Assembly (NCBI GenBank): GCA_903875045.1
Contig: CAIQUS010000069.1
Location: 41,799 to 105,798 of the forward strand
DNA length: 64,000 nucleotides
Direction: 5' to 3'
Source: an uncultured Bacteroidales bacterium
Lineage (GTDB): Bacteria > Bacteroidota > Bacteroidia > Bacteroidales > FEN-979
A model generated the notes under the pieces. That model was not told where the DNA came from. It ran no database searches and saw nothing but the letters and a program-made list of their open reading frames with translations. This document shows, piece after piece, positions 35,404-44,806 of this stretch. The translations under genes and the position numbers were made by a program. The stretch's first letter is position 1. The number at the start of each line of letters is the position of its first letter.

Positions 35404-35967
35404 ATGAACGATGACATAGAATTTACCCTCGATGAAGCCAACGAGGGGATGCACCTGGCGGTAATTCACCTTGAGAAGGAATTACAGAAATTACGGGCCG
35501 GGAAAGCCAGTGCCCAGATGCTTGACGGAGTAAGAATCGATTATTACGGGGTAATGACACCCATTGATCAAACAGCCAATATCAGCACCCCTGACGGCAG
35601 GCAAATCATTGTACAGCCATGGGATAAAGGTGTGCTGGGTCTGATCGACAAAGCAATCCAGGCTGCCAACCTGGGGTTTAACCCAAAAAACGAAGGAGAG
35701 ATTCTCAGAATTACGGTTCCTCCCTTAACGGAAGAAAGGCGTCGGGACCTTGTTAAAAAAGCAAAGGCGGAGGCTGAAAATGCCAAAATCAGTATTCGGA
35801 ACATCCGTCGTTTGGCCAATGAAACAGCCAAAAAACTGAAAAAGGATGGCGTTCCTGAAGATGAGGTTGATAAACTTGAAGTAGATATTCAGAAAGTTAC
35901 CGACGAATATATCGCAAGAGTCGATAAAATCTTCGAAATAAAAGAGAAGGACATCATGACGGTGTAA
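35404..35967 (+). CDS. frr: Ribosome recycling factor
   Basis: The 187-residue protein splits spent ribosomes with EF-G after termination. It has KLRAGKASAQMLDGVRIDYYG, the ISTPDGRQIIVQPWDKG segment and the C-terminal helix pair RRDLVKKAKAEAENAKISIRNIRR...KVTDEYIARVDKIFEIKEKDIMTV. ATG at 35,404 is chosen because codons upstream only translate an octamer repeat. Its TAA is directly followed by the complementary stop of the convergent hexosaminidase gene, so no terminator separates them. Confidence 0.97.
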   Translation: MNDDIEFTLDEANEGMHLAVIHLEKELQKLRAGKASAQMLDGVRIDYYGVMTPIDQTANISTPDGRQIIVQPWDKGVLGLIDKAIQAANLGFNPKNEGEILRITVPPLTEERRRDLVKKAKAEAENAKISIRNIRRLANETAKKLKKDGVPEDEVDKLEVDIQKVTDEYIARVDKIFEIKEKDIMTV

Positions 35968-38331
35968 TCAGAAAACCACGATTTCATCTGCAAACATCCA
36001 GCACGGTTCGCCTGCCCCTTCATGCCATGAGGGGCATTTCCCCAGGTTTTTGGCCTTTACCCTGATATATCTTGCTTTGGAGTCAGCCATAAACTGGAAA
36101 TTGAATGGCTGGATAAACGACTGTTCCTCCTTTGGGGAAATGCTGTTTAATACCTCATTGAACGAATGATATTTTTTTCCATCCGATGACAAAGAGTACT
36201 CGACCATTACCGGCAGGAATATCCAGCTGCGCTGATTCTGAAGAAAATTAGCCTGGACAGAATTGATGGGCATTTCACGGCCAAGATCGATAATCAGATC
36301 AATATCATTGCCAAGGAATCCCTGCCAAAGGCCGTCCCGGTGGTTGATGGAACCTCGTAAACCATCGTTCAATGCCAGGTTGCCTGCCCCAGGATAACGG
36401 TCGGAATAATTTGTAAGGTATTTTACCGGTTTTCCAATGGCAAGATGAAAAATCATGGGCATTTCCGTGGCTTTCTCTTTTAATTTGTCATCCTGAAACA
36501 ACCCTGCTTTGATGACCCCGTTTTTTGTCACCTGAATTGGCCCTGTATAAATGGGGGAGGAGGGTTTTACATCGTTTCCATCGAGGGTATAGCGGATTGG
36601 GACATCCAATTGCTCAGAACCAAGGATCACCCTGACAGAATTCGATTTTTTGTCAAACTCGGTGTTTACATCAACTTTCCAGGAACCTCTGCAGTAGTTT
36701 ATCCGCATTTTTTGGAGCCGTAGAAACTGACTTGACAAACGATGCCGGAAGTCGCTCCAGTTCCTGGCACTTTTGGGAGACCATACTACTTCCGACAATG
36801 CAATCATGCGCGGAACGGCCATGTATTCTGCCTGAGTTGTGGTTGGGATGAACTCTGTCCAAAGATTTCCCTGGGCGCCCAGGATGTGTTTGGCCTCTTC
36901 AGCAGTCAGTTCGCCAGGAGTAGGCTCATACGAATAGACCTTTTTCAGGGTAGTGAATCCTCCGATGGCTTTGGGTTCCGATGCAGGGTCGGCCTGGTAG
37001 TAGTCGAAATAGCAATACGAGGTAGGTGTCATAATGGCATCGTGCCCCTGTCGTGCTGCCGCGATACCACCTTCAACACCCCGCCATGACATCACTGTTG
37101 CTTCAGGTGCCAGACCACCTTCAAGGATTTCGTCCCAACCGATCATCTTGCGGTTTTTGGATACGATAAATTTCTCCATCCGCTTTATGAAGTAACTTTG
37201 CAACTCTTTTTCATTCTTCAACCCTTCGGTTTTGATGCGTTCCTGACATTTAGGGCATTTTTTCCAATTTGTTTTATCGGCTTCATCGCCACCCACGTGG
37301 ATATATTTTGAGGGGAAAAGCGACATAACTTCCGTTAATACATCTTCCAGAAAAGTGAATACCGAATCATTGCCAGCACAAAGAATATCCAGATTGGGCC
37401 AATAACTGCCGGTTGGAACGGTAAAAGGTCCTCCGGTACATGAGAACTGAGGGTATGCGGCAAGAACTTCTACAGAATGGGCAGGCATTTCAATTTCGGG
37501 AATAATGGTAATATAACGGTCGGCAGCATATTTTACTATTTCACGGATTTCATCCTGGGAATAATAACCCCCATAAGTTGCTTTTTCGTCCGGTTGCTGG
37601 GCCGGACGTTTATCCCAGGGCTTGTCCTCATGGTCAACACGCCATGCAGCGATTTGCATCAGTTTGGGATACTTCTTGATTTCAATCCGCCATCCATTGT
37701 CGTCGGTGAGGTGCCAGTGAAAGGTGTTCATCTTGTACATGGCGATCAAGTCGATGTATCGTTTGATAAATTCCTTTGGAAAGAAATGGCGTGATACATC
37801 GAGATGCATGCCTCGATAGGGGTATCTTGGGTAATCTGTAATCACGACAGCTGGTAATTCAAATTCCTTGAAAGTCATTGGGAGACTATACCCTGAAATT
37901 TCAGTTGGCAGCAATTGTAACAGTGTCTGTATTCCGTGAAACAAACCGGCCCCGGTTTTTGCGGTAAGCTGAACCTGTTTTGGGGTGATTTTCAATTCAT
38001 AGCCCTCCTGTTGCAAGGATGTACGATTTAATTCCATCCCGAATACAATGGCCGGGAGATTTTTATCCTCTTTGGTCATCGCTTTCACTTCCAGCAGTGG
38101 TCCGCCACTATACCGGATCCTGTCGGCAAAAAACCTGGCAATTTTGGTTGCCTCTTCATCATTGTCTTTGACGAGGACCACAGTGAACCGGTTGATGACA
38201 AATTTTCCTGTGCCAGGTTTCATCATCACAGGTTTCGGAACAATTGATATAGTTGCTGAATCGGGCAGGTTACTTGCCTGAAAGCCAAACGGAATCAGCA
38301 GGGAGAAACAGAAAAAGAACAGGCGGTGCAT
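35968..38331 (-). CDS. Beta-N-acetylhexosaminidase (GH20)
   Basis: The 787-residue exported enzyme has a signal peptide (MHRLFFFCFSLLIPFGFQAS), a GH20b-like N-terminal domain (to about residue 160), and the GH20 barrel with MHLDVSRHFFPKEFIKRYIDL, WHLTDDNGWRIEIKKYPKL and the catalytic pair in HVGGDEADKTNW (Asp 349, Glu 350). A beta-domain and an F5/8 type C-like domain follow (from about residue 650). It removes terminal GlcNAc or GalNAc from glycans in the periplasm or outside. It is probably co-transcribed with the kinase-like gene 44 bp upstream. ATG at 38,331 starts the signal peptide. Confidence 0.94.
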   Translation of the reverse strand: MHRLFFFCFSLLIPFGFQASNLPDSATISIVPKPVMMKPGTGKFVINRFTVVLVKDNDEEATKIARFFADRIRYSGGPLLEVKAMTKEDKNLPAIVFGMELNRTSLQQEGYELKITPKQVQLTAKTGAGLFHGIQTLLQLLPTEISGYSLPMTFKEFELPAVVITDYPRYPYRGMHLDVSRHFFPKEFIKRYIDLIAMYKMNTFHWHLTDDNGWRIEIKKYPKLMQIAAWRVDHEDKPWDKRPAQQPDEKATYGGYYSQDEIREIVKYAADRYITIIPEIEMPAHSVEVLAAYPQFSCTGGPFTVPTGSYWPNLDILCAGNDSVFTFLEDVLTEVMSLFPSKYIHVGGDEADKTNWKKCPKCQERIKTEGLKNEKELQSYFIKRMEKFIVSKNRKMIGWDEILEGGLAPEATVMSWRGVEGGIAAARQGHDAIMTPTSYCYFDYYQADPASEPKAIGGFTTLKKVYSYEPTPGELTAEEAKHILGAQGNLWTEFIPTTTQAEYMAVPRMIALSEVVWSPKSARNWSDFRHRLSSQFLRLQKMRINYCRGSWKVDVNTEFDKKSNSVRVILGSEQLDVPIRYTLDGNDVKPSSPIYTGPIQVTKNGVIKAGLFQDDKLKEKATEMPMIFHLAIGKPVKYLTNYSDRYPGAGNLALNDGLRGSINHRDGLWQGFLGNDIDLIIDLGREMPINSVQANFLQNQRSWIFLPVMVEYSLSSDGKKYHSFNEVLNSISPKEEQSFIQPFNFQFMADSKARYIRVKAKNLGKCPSWHEGAGEPCWMFADEIVVF

Positions 38332-38375
38332 ATACAATTTGTTAAAAACAATTTTGTGCAAAATACGTAATAAAA

Positions 38376-39467
38376 TCAAACATTGGAACTGATAATTTTC
38401 TGCATTTTCTGAAAATTTTGTTCCATACTTTCCAGTAACCTGAATTGTGTTCTTGCCCGTTGAAGGTTATGCCCCGGAAAGGCAATTTTATAATAGCGGT
38501 CGCCGTCGAGATGGTCGGTTAAAAATCGTAATCCGATGATATAGGTCATGAACTTTGCGGAGTGTGCAAGATATTTTGTTTCAGTTTGATTCAAGAATTT
38601 CCGGGCTATTTCGAGATATCCCCCGGAATATGCTTCAAAAAGGTTCAGATCGATGTTCACTTTTGAAAGGTCTGCTTCATCTTCAGGCGCCGTGCTGGCA
38701 CCTGTACGGATGGCATCCCCAAAATCGTACAGGACATACCCGGGCATCACCGTGTCGAGGTCTACAACAGAGATGGCCTGGTTTTTATTGTTAAACAGGA
38801 TGTTGTTGAATTTTGTATCGTTATGGGTTACACGCAATGGAATTGAGCCTTGCTCACCCAAACGGAGGATCGTATGCATATCCTCAGCCCGTGCCTCAAT
38901 GAAATCGATTTCGGGTTCAACTCCCATTGCCCGGTTAGCCGGATTACGTAAAACTGTGTTTCTGAAGTTATGGAGGCGGGTGGCTATATTGTGAAAATCG
39001 GGAAGAATTTCGTACAACGATGAGGCATCAATATCAGATGCCAGGTACTGGAAAATCCCGAAAGCTTTTCCCCCTTCACGGGCCAATTCAGGATCTGTGA
39101 TCATGTTGTAACTAATGCTGTTGCGAACATAATTGAAGAGTCGCCAGTAATTGCCTTCCTCATCCAGAACAAAATAGTTACCGGCTTTGGTCTGGATAAG
39201 CTGAATTACCTCGAAATGGCCTAAAGCGCCTGCAGGAGAAATCAATCTTTCCCTTAGATGCCCCGTTACTTTCAGGATGTTGCTGGTTAGTTCAGGCACG
39301 TTTTTGAAAATCCGGTGGTTGATTCGCTGGAGGACATAATCAGCGGTGTTTTCAGGCAGGGTAGTAACAAGGTACGAGTCATTGATATGGCCGGAGCCGA
39401 ATGGTTTTATGGAAGTGACCTGACCGTCGGTTTTGAATTGACCTACTACATCAATGTGATTTTTCAT
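38376..39467 (-). CDS. Aminoglycoside phosphotransferase-fold kinase, N-acetylhexosamine 1-kinase-like
   Basis: The 363-residue protein has the kinase catalytic loop VTHNDTKFNNILFN and metal-binding VVDLDTVMPGYVLYDFGD, typical of the aminoglycoside/choline kinase fold. The N-terminal SGHINDSYLV segment and overall length are close to NahK-type N-acetylhexosamine 1-kinases, which make GlcNAc-1-P or GalNAc-1-P. Its place next to a hexosaminidase supports use of the released sugar, but the substrate is inferred. It is divergent from the POT transporter gene; the 96-bp gap probably holds both promoters. Confidence 0.78.
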   Translation of the reverse strand: MKNHIDVVGQFKTDGQVTSIKPFGSGHINDSYLVTTLPENTADYVLQRINHRIFKNVPELTSNILKVTGHLRERLISPAGALGHFEVIQLIQTKAGNYFVLDEEGNYWRLFNYVRNSISYNMITDPELAREGGKAFGIFQYLASDIDASSLYEILPDFHNIATRLHNFRNTVLRNPANRAMGVEPEIDFIEARAEDMHTILRLGEQGSIPLRVTHNDTKFNNILFNNKNQAISVVDLDTVMPGYVLYDFGDAIRTGASTAPEDEADLSKVNIDLNLFEAYSGGYLEIARKFLNQTETKYLAHSAKFMTYIIGLRFLTDHLDGDRYYKIAFPGHNLQRARTQFRLLESMEQNFQKMQKIISSNV

Positions 39468-39563
39468 CGGTTTAATGGTTTACCTTGTCCAACTCCGGGA
39501 CTTTCTACAAAAATACAAAGATTATTTTCAGTATTTTCGCTGCAAATCAATCCACCCTGCGTT

Positions 39564-40853
39564 ATGACCAAACCGGCCTCTACACATAGTATTTATAGTT
39601 TCCCTAAAAGTTTCTGGACTGTTATTTCGATGGAATTTTTCGAGCGTGGTTCCTATTATGGTGTGATGTCGGTGCTTTCGGTATACCTGGTGCTGTCGAA
39701 AAGTGAGGGGGGATTAGGATTTTCAAAGGAAAGTGTGGGCGCGATCAAAAGCACCATCACCCCGTTGCTTTATTTTCTCCCGATACTTTCCGGAGCCATC
39801 GGTGACAGGTTCGGATACAGGAAAGTGCTTTTCTTTGCATTTTTCACCATGAGCCTTGGATATTTGTTTGCTGGATTTTCGACCACCTACTTCACCGTGT
39901 TCAGCAGCCTGATCCTGGTAGCCCTGGGTGCCGGATTCTTTAAGCCTATGATCTCGGGAACCATCGCCCGGGTGACCGACGGATCGAACTCATCCCTGGG
40001 GTTCGGAATATTTTACTGGTCGATCAATCTTGGGGCATTTCTTTTTCCTTTGATCCTTGTTCCATACCTTAAATCCATATCATACAACTACATTTTTTTT
40101 ATGGCTGCCATTGGCACAGGATGGTTGCTCTTTCTGAATTATTTCGTTTTTAAAGAGCCTACAGGTGCAAGAGCTGCCAAGCCACTGGGCCAGGTATTTA
40201 CAGAGATGCTAACCGTACTGCGTGATTACCGGTTTATTCTGATGATCGTAATCTATTCAGGATTTTGGATCATGTATTTTCAGGTATACGATTCAGTATT
40301 GTGGTATCTGAAGGAAAAAGTCGACATGACCGGGTTCAATACGTTGATCAATGGTTTTTTATCGTTGTTTTACGATCATCCTTCCTGGAAATTTGATGCA
40401 GAGCATGTAACCGTGATGAATGCAGGTGCGATCATTCTGCTTCAGCTTCTGGTTTCCAGTCTTGTACGGAACACCAAAGCATTGCCGACCATGATTTTTG
40501 GCATCTCGCTGGGTTCCATTGGAATGGGGATGCTGGCGATATCGCCGAGCGGATGGATTTTCCTTGCATCCATGTTTATCTTCACACTAGGGGAGATGAT
40601 TGCTCATCCGAAATTCATCGCATACGTTGGATTGATTGCACCCCAGGACAAGAAAGCGCTGTATCAGGGCTGGTCATTCATGTATGGTGTGATTGGGAGC
40701 GGGGTAGGTGGCATTCTCGGGGCCGCCTTGTATGTGAAGTTTGTTGAAAAAATGAATCAGCCAGCCTTGTTATGGCTCACTTTCAGCATGATCGGAGTTG
40801 CCACGATTATCGGGTTGTTGTTGTTTAACAGGTTTTTGGCACCAAGGAAATAG
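39564..40853 (+). CDS. POT/MFS family transporter
   Basis: The 429-residue protein is a 12-helix type membrane protein. The first helix carries MEFFERGSYYGVMSVL, a match to the ExxERxxYYG motif of proton-coupled oligopeptide transporters, and GAIGDRFGYRKVLFF is the MFS loop 2-3 signature. POT members import di- and tripeptides with protons; given the hexosaminidase and kinase neighbours, an amino-sugar or muropeptide-type substrate is also possible. ATG at 39,564 (MTKPASTHS) is chosen; the earlier open frame overlaps the neighbouring kinase gene on the other strand. Confidence 0.82.
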   Translation: MTKPASTHSIYSFPKSFWTVISMEFFERGSYYGVMSVLSVYLVLSKSEGGLGFSKESVGAIKSTITPLLYFLPILSGAIGDRFGYRKVLFFAFFTMSLGYLFAGFSTTYFTVFSSLILVALGAGFFKPMISGTIARVTDGSNSSLGFGIFYWSINLGAFLFPLILVPYLKSISYNYIFFMAAIGTGWLLFLNYFVFKEPTGARAAKPLGQVFTEMLTVLRDYRFILMIVIYSGFWIMYFQVYDSVLWYLKEKVDMTGFNTLINGFLSLFYDHPSWKFDAEHVTVMNAGAIILLQLLVSSLVRNTKALPTMIFGISLGSIGMGMLAISPSGWIFLASMFIFTLGEMIAHPKFIAYVGLIAPQDKKALYQGWSFMYGVIGSGVGGILGAALYVKFVEKMNQPALLWLTFSMIGVATIIGLLLFNRFLAPRK

Positions 40854-40855
40854 AA

Positions 40856-40946
40856 GCCCCACCCTAAATCCCTCCCCTGAAGGCCCCACCCTAAATCCCT
40901 CCCCTGAAGGCCCCTCCCTAAATCCCTCCCCTGAAGGGGAGGGACT
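40856..40946. repeat. C-rich 27-bp tandem repeat with hairpin, likely bidirectional terminator
   Basis: Three direct 27-bp units (ccccaccctaaatccctccc then ctgaagg) end in an inverted ccctcccc-tgaa-ggggaggg hairpin. The element lies between convergent genes and resembles those at 2193 and 24,551. Confidence 0.85.
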
Positions 40947-40973
40947 TGGTCTTCCAGCAAGGGGATGTGGGTA

Positions 40974-41576
40974 TTAAAACTTTCGGATGCACCTTACCTG
41001 GTTGGGGAGGTCTTTGTCATCTTCCCATTGGGAACCGAACCTGAATTCCTGCTCCCATGCCGAAGTTTGAGGGGTTGTGGTGCTTTCGGTGGAACTCCAG
41101 TAAATTCCGCTGGTCAGGTTAAATCCACCTACAACCATTTTTTGCCGGAATAAAAGGTCGAGCTCGTATTTTGACGGAAGATACCAGTCATTATAAACAA
41201 TATTGTCGGACGATGTTGTAAAATCAATGCATAGCCGTGCAGCATACTGGCTGTTGTGGCCCTGAACGCCAACGATTTTTTCGGTATTTTTTTGTCCTGC
41301 ATAGAGCCCGTCATTCCCGGCCCCGGTTGCGATTGCTGTTCCGGGATTAAAAGCTGTTCCGCTTGCGCTCTGGTCGGTTGTAGCCGCTACCAATCCATGC
41401 TGACCCTTTTCATCGAGCCAGAATATTTTCCCGCCACCATAAACTTCTCCCAAAGCGTGTTTTCCGGAAGATACAATTTCAACTTTACCCGCCTGACTCA
41501 TTGCCTGGGCATTGATTTCTTTCATTGAAAGGAAATATAAGAAGATGCAGGTGATTAAAACAATTTGCCTGGTCAT
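40974..41576 (-). CDS. DUF1566-type exported protein
   Basis: The 200-residue product has a signal peptide (MTRQIVLITCIFLYFLSMKEINAQA) and a C-terminal DUF1566/Lcl-like pattern: NDWYLPSKYELDLLF, then GIYWSSTE, and a final VRCIRKF. These domains are common in Bacteroidota surface proteins and their function is unknown. ATG at 41,576 begins the signal peptide. It is divergent from the histidine kinase gene 108 bp away. Confidence 0.78.
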   Translation of the reverse strand: MTRQIVLITCIFLYFLSMKEINAQAMSQAGKVEIVSSGKHALGEVYGGGKIFWLDEKGQHGLVAATTDQSASGTAFNPGTAIATGAGNDGLYAGQKNTEKIVGVQGHNSQYAARLCIDFTTSSDNIVYNDWYLPSKYELDLLFRQKMVVGGFNLTSGIYWSSTESTTTPQTSAWEQEFRFGSQWEDDKDLPNQVRCIRKF

Positions 41577-41672
41577 GTTGAAGCAAGGATTCATAAGGGA
41601 CAAGATTTGTTAAAAGATTACAAAATTAAAAATTTCTCATGCGTTACAGCCGAAGGATTGAGTAAAAAGTAA

Positions 41673-41680
41673 TATCTTTG
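41673..41680 (+). promoter_or_regulatory. Candidate -7 element of the histidine kinase promoter
   Basis: TATCTTTG is a strong -7 match, but it lies only four bases before the ATG, so transcription from it would give an almost leaderless mRNA, or a later start is used. No -33 element at the usual spacing. Confidence 0.3.
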
Positions 41681-41684
41681 AGAA

Positions 41685-43613
41685 ATGGTGGTAAAAGGGA
41701 AACCTGAGGAGAATGACGCCAACACAATTACCTCACATAAAATGGCGGAAATACAACAAAGCGAAAGAGAAGACAAATTCAAGCGCCTGGTATGGGACAT
41801 GCAGGTAGGGGTACTGCTTCATGGCCCTCAGTCTGAAATATTGCTAAGCAACCCCAAAGCGCTTGAATTGCTTGGAATCACCGAAGACCAACTGTTTGGA
41901 AAGACCTCCTTTGACCCCGATTGGAATGTTATTCACGAAGATGGCACTCCTTTCCCCGGGCTCTTTCATCCTGTACCTCAGTCTATTGCCCTTCGAAAGC
42001 CGGTCATGGATGTTATCATGGGGGTATATCGTCCCTCTGCAGGAGATCGGGTGTGGTTATTGGTTCATGCAGTACCTCAACTGACTGATGATGGAACAGT
42101 GCAGCAAGTTGTTTGTACTTTTATTAATATTACAAGGCGGAGGGAGGCCGAGGCGGCAATTAAAAAACTGAATACAGAACTCGAGTATCGGGTAAATCAG
42201 CGGACCTCTGAATTGCTTATATCCAATGATGCACTCAGGCAATCCAAAGAAAAATATCGTACAGTTGCAGATTTTACATACGATTGGGAATTCTGGCTTG
42301 ATCAGAATGATGTGATTCGCTATTGTTCACCTTCATGTGAAAGAATAACAGGCTACCATGCAGGGGAGTTCATTCAAAATCCGCAGCTTATCCACGAAAT
42401 CATCCACCCGGATGACCGGGAAGGCAATCAATGCCATGAGCATAACGAGGAGATGGCTAAGGATACCAATCAGGAAATTCAGTTCCGGATCATACGATCT
42501 GACGGAACAATCAGGTGGATCGGCCATGTGTGTCAACCGGTTTATAATGATTCAGGTGAATTTACAGGTATCAGGGGAGGCAACCGGGATATTACCGGAA
42601 GAAAAAACATGGAGCAACAGCTTAAGACCAGTGAACAGAAATACAAACTTCTTTCGGAAAATATTACAGATGGAATATTTATCATCAGAAACGGGTGTTT
42701 TGAATATGTTAACAAGGCGATGGCCCGTATTTTTGAATATGAAGATTATGAAATGATCGGATTGAGTCTGAGTCAGTTAGTGACATCTGATCATCGCGAA
42801 GATTTGATTAAATTTCTAACTTTTGACATTCATCTTAAACAGGGATGGAGTATCGAAATAGAATGTATAAAAAAGAGTCTTAAAATTGTGATTGTTGAAA
42901 TTCAAATTAATTATGTTGTGAATGAAGGTTTGGTATATGGGATCGTTCATGATGTGACTGAAAAAAAACAAATTCAGAAAAATATCGTCAAAGCAATCAT
43001 CCAGACAGAAGAGAAAGAGAGAGCATCTTTCTCTAAGGAATTGCACGACGGCTTAGGTCCTTTGCTTTCTTTGATCAAGCATTATATGCAATGGACTCAA
43101 CGGCCCAACAGCAATAAATCATCTGATGATATTATTAAAAAGGCAGAAATTGTCATAGATGAGGCACTGGCAACAGTTAAGGAGATTTCGAATAAGCTCA
43201 GTCCGCACATACTTACCTCGTATGGTTTAACTTCAGCCATTCAGAGTTTTATAGATAAACTGGAGGAAACATCAGAGATCAATATTGAATTTGAGAGTAA
43301 TGTTGCGAAACGGTCAGATCTGGAAATTGAAGCCGCACTGTATCGTGCAGTCATTGAGTGTATCAACAATACCATTAAACATGCCAGGGCCAGGAAAATT
43401 ATTATCAGGTTGCATGATTCCGACAACCAGCTTTATGTGCAATACACAGATGACGGTATCGGTTTTGATGTTCCAAATGCCCTTTCCCAACAAAAAGGAC
43501 TCGGCTTGTTTAATCTTCAAAACCGCATTCAAACCATTGGTGGGAAAATTTCCATGCAAAGTTCACCAGGGAATGGGGTAAATTATCAGATTATTGTAAA
43601 TTTGACAAATTGA
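41685..43613 (+). CDS. Soluble PAS-domain sensor histidine kinase (HisKA_3 type)
   Basis: The 642-residue protein has three PAS regions (about residues 25-150, 190-305 and 315-430; the second ends with the PAC-like GIRGGNRDITGRK), then a HisKA_3 dimerisation box SKELHDGLGPLLSLIKHY with phosphoacceptor His 454. An HATPase domain follows with NNTIKHARARKI (N box), DDGIGFD (G1) and GLGLFNLQNRI (G2). There is no signal peptide or membrane helix, so it should sense an internal signal. Such kinases usually pair with LuxR-type regulators, and one follows after 52 bp. Target genes are inferred from the neighbourhood. Confidence 0.93.
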   Translation: MVVKGKPEENDANTITSHKMAEIQQSEREDKFKRLVWDMQVGVLLHGPQSEILLSNPKALELLGITEDQLFGKTSFDPDWNVIHEDGTPFPGLFHPVPQSIALRKPVMDVIMGVYRPSAGDRVWLLVHAVPQLTDDGTVQQVVCTFINITRRREAEAAIKKLNTELEYRVNQRTSELLISNDALRQSKEKYRTVADFTYDWEFWLDQNDVIRYCSPSCERITGYHAGEFIQNPQLIHEIIHPDDREGNQCHEHNEEMAKDTNQEIQFRIIRSDGTIRWIGHVCQPVYNDSGEFTGIRGGNRDITGRKNMEQQLKTSEQKYKLLSENITDGIFIIRNGCFEYVNKAMARIFEYEDYEMIGLSLSQLVTSDHREDLIKFLTFDIHLKQGWSIEIECIKKSLKIVIVEIQINYVVNEGLVYGIVHDVTEKKQIQKNIVKAIIQTEEKERASFSKELHDGLGPLLSLIKHYMQWTQRPNSNKSSDDIIKKAEIVIDEALATVKEISNKLSPHILTSYGLTSAIQSFIDKLEETSEINIEFESNVAKRSDLEIEAALYRAVIECINNTIKHARARKIIIRLHDSDNQLYVQYTDDGIGFDVPNALSQQKGLGLFNLQNRIQTIGGKISMQSSPGNGVNYQIIVNLTN

Positions 43614-43665
43614 TTACCGCCGGAAACTGTGAAATAAATACTTTTACAGGATTATCCCGATACTT

Positions 43666-44313
43666 ATGAAGAAACCGGATATTATCATTGTGGATGACCA
43701 CCTGATTTTTCGTCAGGGACTGAAATCTCTTATCACCATTGAGAATATAGCCAATGTTATTGCAGAGGCTTCCAATGGGATAGAGTTTATCGGTCTTCTT
43801 TCGAGCCACCGGCCTGATTTGGTTTTAATGGATATCGATATGCCCCAGATGAATGGAATTGAGGCAACGAAAAGAGCGTTGGAGTTGATGCCGGGCCTGA
43901 GGATTATTGCCTTCACTATGTTTGGGGATGAGGAGTATTATTATAAAATGATCGATCTCGGAGTGAAGGGATTCATACTAAAATCAAGCGGGATCCATGA
44001 ACTGGAAAAAGCAATACAGGATGTGATGATGGGTGAATGCTATTTTTCCAACGAATTACTGAGGAAAATAATCAATAATTTCAGTCGTAAAAATATTCAA
44101 AAACCAGCAGAAATTGCAGGCCTTACTGTCAGAGAAATGGAAGTGCTGAGGCAGATTTGTCTTGGTTTGAACAATGAAGAAATTGCACAAAAACTCTTTA
44201 TCAGTCCAAATACCGTCAAAAGTCACCGGTCGAATCTGTTTGAAAAGACTGGTTGTAAAAACACTCCGGGCATGATCCTTTTCGCCATGAAAAATAAGAT
44301 TATTGACCTGTAA
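43666..44313 (+). CDS. LuxR/NarL-type response regulator
   Basis: The 215-residue protein has an N-terminal receiver (acidic pair in VDDHL, phosphoacceptor Asp 56 in LVLMDIDMP, AFTMFG Thr, and the lysine of FILKSSG). A C-terminal LuxR helix-turn-helix follows (LTVREMEVLRQICLGLNNEEIAQKLFISPNTVKSHRSNLFEKTG). It is the likely partner of the upstream kinase and would bind DNA when phosphorylated. A palindromic repeat element starts six bases after the stop codon. A highly similar but truncated regulator follows the element. Confidence 0.95.
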   Translation: MKKPDIIIVDDHLIFRQGLKSLITIENIANVIAEASNGIEFIGLLSSHRPDLVLMDIDMPQMNGIEATKRALELMPGLRIIAFTMFGDEEYYYKMIDLGVKGFILKSSGIHELEKAIQDVMMGECYFSNELLRKIINNFSRKNIQKPAEIAGLTVREMEVLRQICLGLNNEEIAQKLFISPNTVKSHRSNLFEKTGCKNTPGMILFAMKNKIIDL

Positions 44314-44318
44314 ATTTA

Positions 44319-44629
44319 ATGTGGCTAAAGCCACGATTTACCTTGCCTGTGCATTGTGACAGTCAGCTAAAGCTGACTGCAATAGATTTGCCGCTAAAGC
44401 TGACTGCAATAGATTTGCCGCTAAAGCTGACTGCAATAGATTTGCCGCTAAAGCTGACTACAATAGATTTGCCGCTAAAGCAGGCTGCAATAGATTTGCC
44501 ACTAAAGCTGACTGCAATAGATTTGCCGTTAAAGCAGGCTGCAATAGATTTGCCGGATTGATTATCTATTGCAGTTGGCTTTAGCCAACTGTTTCCGGAA
44601 TGTTTCAAATTTTCCGGCTTTAGCCACAT
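44319..44629. mobile_element. MITE-like element with 27-bp tandem repeats and 14-bp terminal inverted repeats
   Basis: ATGTGGCTAAAGCC (44,319-44,332) at the left end is the exact complement of GGCTTTAGCCACAT (44,616-44,629) at the right. Inside are seven near-identical 27-bp units (44,366-44,554), then an inverted GCAGTTGGCTTTAGCCAACT copy. The element lies between two related regulator genes. It has no coding capacity I trust; the open frames through it only translate the 27-bp unit. Mobility is inferred from the inverted ends; target-site duplications were not established. Confidence 0.7.
44366..44554. repeat. 27-bp tandem repeat, seven units
   Basis: Each unit is GCTAAAGCTGACTGCAATAG followed by ATTTGCC, with a few substitutions (CAGGCT in units 5 and 7, ACTAAAG in unit 6). 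The unit length gives a nine-residue repeat in the open frames, which are not genes. Confidence 0.97.
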
Positions 44630-44750
44630 AAAAACTATTCCCTGCAGCTTCAAAACATTCGCCATCTAATCACTTTGGGTGATGCGGGTCTAATACTTTA
44701 TGATGAGATAAAATCCATCTTTTGTACTAAATGTTTGCGCCTTTTAGCCT

Positions 44751-44780
44751 TTTGTCACCATCGTGCAAAAGGTATCTTTG
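44751..44780 (+). promoter_or_regulatory. Promoter upstream of the truncated regulator and giant gene
   Basis: TTTG (44,751-44,754), 18 bp, TATCTTTG (44,773-44,780) is a near-perfect Bacteroidota promoter. It lies 26 bp before the GTG start of the truncated regulator and is the only strong promoter between the repeat element and the giant gene. Confidence 0.65.
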
Positions 44781-44806
44781 TTGGTTATAAAACCTGTAAA
44801 AGTATT

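Noticed and set aside
44366..44554. CRISPR-like array of 27-bp repeats
   Set aside because: The units are head to tail with no unique spacers and no cas genes nearby, so it is a plain tandem repeat.
44319..44665. Open frames on both strands with nine-residue repeats (LKLTAIDLP and GKSIAVSFS)
   Set aside because: They are translations of the 27-bp tandem repeat, start at its edge and have no signal, homology or start context.
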